DNA from: Myxococcales bacterium
GTDB lineage: Bacteria > Myxococcota > Polyangia > Polyangiales > Polyangiaceae
Length of the DNA: 21,245 bases
Assembly (NCBI GenBank): GCA_003151595.1
Contig: PLXW01000069.1
Coordinates: 1-21,245, forward strand
Reading direction: 5' to 3'
The notes under the pieces are model-generated. The model saw only the letters and a list, made by a program, of their open reading frames with translations. It made no database searches and was not told where the DNA came from. The translations under genes were made by a program, and so were the position numbers. How positions within the stretch are numbered: position 1 is the first letter of the stretch; each line of letters opens with the position of its first letter. Positions 18,849 to 21,245 of the stretch are shown here, piece after piece.

Positions 18849-19862
18849 CTACCGCACGGCGTTCGCGAGGACCTGCTTCACGAGCTCGTCGTACTCGATC
18901 CCGCTGCGCGCCGCGGCCAGCGCGAAGTCGTCCGTGCGCCCGAGCGACGGGTTCGGATTCGCCTCCATGACGACGATCTCCCCCTTGGCCGTGACCCGCA
19001 CGTCGATTCGCCCGAGTCCCCGAATGTGAAGGATGCGGTACACGCGCCGCGCGATCGTCGCCAAGCGCGCTTCCAGCCCGTCGGGGAGGGGAGCGGCGGG
19101 GCCATTTCGGATCCCCCACTTCGCGCGGTATTTGTCGTCCCACTTCGCCTTCGCCGTGAGAAACCGCGGCGCGCTCGGATCCCCTTCGGCCTGCGCCTCG
19201 CCGAAGAACAGCTCCTGCGGCGGCAGGATCGTGAGCCGCGCGTTGCCGAGGACGCCGACCGTCAGCTCCCGCCCATCGACGTACTCCTCGATGAGCGCGT
19301 CGCACCCGAACTGCTCGTGCACGAAGCGCGCGCGCTCGATCGCTTCGGCCTCGTTCTTCGCCAGCGACGCCTTGCTGATCCCGTCGCTCGACTCTTCGTT
19401 CACCGGCTTCACGAAGACGGGGAAGACCAGCTTCCGGAGCCCTCGGAGCGGCCGCTCCCGCTGCGAGACGACGAAGTCCGCGACCTGCACGCTATGAAAC
19501 GTGAGCAGCTTCTTCGCGAGCGCCTTGTCCTTGCAGAGGATCAGCGCGTCGGGCCCCGAGCCGGTGTACTTCACGCGCAGCAGCTCGAGCAGCGCCGGGA
19601 TGTTCGGCTCGTGCGCGCGATCCGAGAGGAACGACTCGCACGTGTTCAAGACGACGTCTGGGCGCGACGCTTCGATGCGATCGAAGAGCGGTCGAACGTC
19701 GTCGTACACGCCGACCGCGTCCGGCTCGTGCCCCAGGCGAACGAGCACCTCGAACAGATCCGCCTCGGTCTTCTTGTCCTCGGCGCGCAAGGCCTCGGCG
19801 TTGGCGAAGCTCTCCGCCGGCGACGTCTTCCGGAACAGATCGAACAGAAGAAGGACCTTCAC
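18849..19862 (-). CDS. ATP-grasp ligase of the D-Ala-D-Ala ligase fold
   Basis: The protein has 337 residues. N-terminal and central parts: NIPALLELLRVKYTGSG (87-103), ALILCKDKALAKKLL (106-120), nucleotide Lys in FVKPVNEESSDG (Lys152) and LIEEYVDGRELTVGVLG (190-206). Catalytic end: GRIDV with Arg285 and Asp287, then EANPN with Glu300 and Asn302. Arg285, Asp287, Glu300 and Asn302 align with E. coli DdlB R255, D257, E270 and N272, with identical spacing, so ATP/Mg2+ ligase chemistry is expected. The DdlB D-Ala-binding loop after N272 (SPGMTSHS) is replaced by NPSLGRTD, and the N-terminal GG-x-S-x-E motif is absent, so the substrate is probably not D-Ala-D-Ala. The GTG start at 19862 overlaps the upstream TGA (GTGA), so translation is coupled to the metallopeptidase gene. 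Confidence 0.9.
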   Translation of the reverse strand: MKVLLLFDLFRKTSPAESFANAEALRAEDKKTEADLFEVLVRLGHEPDAVGVYDDVRPLFDRIEASRPDVVLNTCESFLSDRAHEPNIPALLELLRVKYTGSGPDALILCKDKALAKKLLTFHSVQVADFVVSQRERPLRGLRKLVFPVFVKPVNEESSDGISKASLAKNEAEAIERARFVHEQFGCDALIEEYVDGRELTVGVLGNARLTILPPQELFFGEAQAEGDPSAPRFLTAKAKWDDKYRAKWGIRNGPAAPLPDGLEARLATIARRVYRILHIRGLGRIDVRVTAKGEIVVMEANPNPSLGRTDDFALAAARSGIEYDELVKQVLANAVR

Positions 19863-20872
19863 ACCGACCTCTTGAATCGCCCGGTGTGCAGGTGATTCGT
19901 CACGAGCGCCGAGAGGTACGCGCCGATCTCGAGGAGGAGCGCGTCGCCGTGCGTGGGCGAGGGGAGGTGCAGGCTGGAGCACCGCTCGGTGAGCTTTCGC
20001 ACCAGGGCGTCGACCGTGTACTTGCGCTCGCCGGTCCACCGCACGACCGACGTGATGATCGCCGCGCGGTGCCGGCGCATCACGCGCGCCGCGGTCTCTT
20101 CGCCGCGCGGCTCGCGCTCGAAGATGGCGCGGAGGTCGGCGTCGTAGAAGTCGGGGTACTCCTCGGCCCACAGCTTTCGGCGCGCGGCGTAGTGATGGGC
20201 GAGCGTGCGCCGCATCTTCGTGGCGTCGGACCAGCGGGGGCCGCCCGTGACCACCGGAGGCTTGGTGCGCGCCTCCTTCATGAGCGAGTCGACGTACTCG
20301 AGCTTTTCGAGCGCCTTCCAGCCGCCGTAGCGCCGCCGCCAGTCTTCGCTCGAGACGGCCAGCCACACCGCGAACGTCTCGGCGAAATCCTCTTCCGGAT
20401 GCGCCTGCGCGTACCAGTTCGGCAGGTGGCGAACGAAGCTCCTCGAGTACGGGCGCGGCTTGTAGTGCTCCGGCTCGTAGTCGGCGTCCGGTCGCCCGAA
20501 GATCCGCCGCCACTTGGGGCGCGACGAGAAGCGCCAGGCGTGGTCGTAGGCGTGGCCGCACTCGTGCCGAAGCAGGCGCTGGCACTCGATCGGGTTTCCC
20601 CCCTCGACGTCGAGCATCTGGTGAAGCTCGAGCTGCTCCAGCCGCGGGTGCGCCAGGTAGAAAGGGACGGCGATGGCCGGCGTGGGGATGGGCGAGAACC
20701 ACTCGTCGCCCAGGTAGCAGGGGGGGTGCAGCGGAAGCCCCCGCAGGTCGAGCTCGGCGTAAAGTTGGGCGATCCGCGCTTCCAGCGGCGACCCCTCGAT
20801 TCGCAGCCCCAGGTCGCTGATGCGCACCTTTAGCAGCTCGTCGTCCTTGAGCGCGACCCAGGACGGTTCCAC
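19859..20872 (-). CDS. Putative zinc metallopeptidase (HExxH gluzincin-like)
   Basis: The protein has 337 residues. The motif [14 protein letters not shown] contains HECGH (103-107), with His103 and His107 as zinc ligands and Glu104 as catalytic base. [14 protein letters not shown] (158-171) supplies a Glu third ligand (Glu161 or Glu165), an arrangement like the Peptidase_Mx group of putative zinc peptidases. No signal peptide is visible, so the protein is probably cytosolic. The C-terminal third (about 205-337) is helical and Arg-rich and not recognised. The GTG at 20872 is chosen; AGGA lies about 10 nt upstream and a 4-bp GTGA overlap links it to the ATP-grasp gene. The product could trim or hydrolyse the peptide bond made by its partner, but the substrate is unknown. 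Confidence 0.85.
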   Translation of the reverse strand: MEPSWVALKDDELLKVRISDLGLRIEGSPLEARIAQLYAELDLRGLPLHPPCYLGDEWFSPIPTPAIAVPFYLAHPRLEQLELHQMLDVEGGNPIECQRLLRHECGHAYDHAWRFSSRPKWRRIFGRPDADYEPEHYKPRPYSRSFVRHLPNWYAQAHPEEDFAETFAVWLAVSSEDWRRRYGGWKALEKLEYVDSLMKEARTKPPVVTGGPRWSDATKMRRTLAHHYAARRKLWAEEYPDFYDADLRAIFEREPRGEETAARVMRRHRAAIITSVVRWTGERKYTVDALVRKLTERCSSLHLPSPTHGDALLLEIGAYLSALVTNHLHTGRFKRSV

Positions 20873-20927
20873 GCTGGCGATCCTACCGACCTACCCGGAA
20901 AAGCGCCTCTTTCTGGCGAGCCCCCCC

Positions 20928-20955
20928 TTGACGGGGCCCGCCCGAGGTCTAGGTT
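20928..20955 (+). promoter_or_regulatory. Housekeeping promoter of groES
   Basis: TTGACG (-35, 20928-20933; 5/6 to consensus) and TAGGTT (-10, 20950-20955; 3/6) are separated by 16 bp. The predicted start (about 20962) falls just before the CIRCE element, the usual place for HrcA repression. Confidence 0.55.
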
Positions 20956-20965
20956 GCGCGACGAC

Positions 20966-20992
20966 TTGGCACTCTCGTTCGACGAGTGCCAA
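20966..20992 (+). promoter_or_regulatory. CIRCE operator (HrcA binding site)
   Basis: TTGGCACTC (20966-20974), 9-bp spacer, GAGTGCCAA (20984-20992). This is the CIRCE layout TTAGCACTC-N9-GAGTGCTAA, with one symmetric change in each arm so that the palindrome remains perfect. HrcA should repress groES(L) here until heat shock. Confidence 0.95.
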
Positions 20993-21018
20993 CTCGCGTT
21001 TTACGTCAAAAAGCTCAG

Positions 21019-21024
21019 GGAGGC
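21019..21024 (+). promoter_or_regulatory. groES ribosome binding site
   Basis: The AGGGAGG-like purine run around 21017-21023 lies about 7 nt before the ATG at 21030. It is the strongest Shine-Dalgarno match in the window, in line with high expression. Confidence 0.7.
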
Positions 21025-21029
21025 TCGTC

Positions 21030-21245
21030 ATGAAGATTCGTCCGCTCGGTGACCGCGTCGTCGTGAAGCGCGTGAAGGAAGAAGAGAAGACGAAGGGGGG
21101 AATCATCATCCCCGACACCGCGAAGGAGAAGCCCGTCGAGGGCCTCGTCATCGCCGTGGGCAATGGCAAGCCGCTCAAGGACGGCAAGGTCCGTCCGCTC
21201 GACGTGAAGCCGGGCGACCGCATCCTCTTCGGCAAGTACTCCGGC
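21030..21245 (+). CDS. groES: Co-chaperonin GroES, 3' end outside the window
   Basis: The first 72 codons are present. The product starts [15 protein letters not shown], continues with the mobile-loop region ([19 protein letters not shown]) and then GLVIAVGNG and [14 protein letters not shown], all standard GroES landmarks; full length is usually about 96 residues. The heptameric lid closes the GroEL folding chamber in the cytosol. groEL is expected next, outside the window. Control is by HrcA through the upstream CIRCE element. It is divergent from the metallopeptidase gene. Confidence 0.98.
   Translation, partial: MKIRPLGDRVVVKRVKEEEKTKGGIIIPDTAKEKPVEGLVIAVGNGKPLKDGKVRPLDVKPGDRILFGKYSG

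Noticed and set aside
20891..21235. A 114-codon minus-strand frame over the groES start
   Set aside because: It is antisense to an unmistakable GroES reading frame and its CIRCE/promoter region.

Overview
The window is very GC-rich and densely coded on both strands. The gene set points to a myxobacterium (Myxococcota, probably Polyangiales or a close relative): a giant Cys-repeat lipoprotein, a protein kinase with a very long helical N-terminus, a PilT-like ATPase, a YkgJ-type Cys-cluster protein, many alanine-rich secreted proteins and GTG starts. This placement is inferred from gene content and composition; no rRNA or complete universal marker is present.

Layout. (1) 1-5200, minus: the N-terminal 1733 residues of a giant outer-membrane-type lipoprotein, truncated by the window edge. 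About 500 N-terminal residues are followed by about 35 tandem 33-residue, four-cysteine repeats encoded by 99-bp units. (2) 5498-7180, minus: a YbiT-like ABC-F ATPase whose stop codon lies in the loop of a perfect hairpin. (3) 7258-11165, plus: a 1180-residue protein with a C-terminal Ser/Thr-type kinase domain, overlapped at its end by a CxxCxxCC protein. (4) 11341-12333, plus: a 44-residue single-span membrane protein behind a sigma-54-like site, then a secreted CBM9-like domain protein. (5) 12372-14593, minus: a PilT-like ATPase with a duplicated N-terminal domain, then a secreted LolA-like protein 26 bp downstream. (6) 14700-15449, plus: a fusion of a ClpA-type N-domain to a ClpS adaptor domain, without any AAA+ module. 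(7) 15510-17159, minus: a YheS-like ABC-F ATPase, again ending inside a perfect hairpin. (8) 17245-17856, plus: a deoxynucleoside kinase. (9) 17865-18422, minus: a basic-tailed hypothetical protein. Upstream of it is a 21-bp-period minisatellite (18615-18832) in which most units are self-complementary. (10) 18849-20872, minus: a zinc metallopeptidase-like gene overlapping by 4 bp (GTGA) a Ddl-fold ATP-grasp ligase gene. (11) 20928-21245, plus: a promoter, a CIRCE operator and the start of groES.

Functional themes. Protein quality control appears twice: the ClpA-N/ClpS fusion and heat-shock-controlled groES. Translation-associated ABC-F ATPases also appear twice, in different subfamilies. Envelope functions are the Cys-repeat lipoprotein, the LolA-like protein and the CBM9-like protein. 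The metallopeptidase/ATP-grasp pair looks like a two-gene peptide- or wall-modifying module. The strongest candidates for something undescribed are the ClpA-N/ClpS fusion, the dyad-bearing 21-bp minisatellite, the period-three super-repeat inside the lipoprotein array, and the metallopeptidase/ATP-grasp pair.
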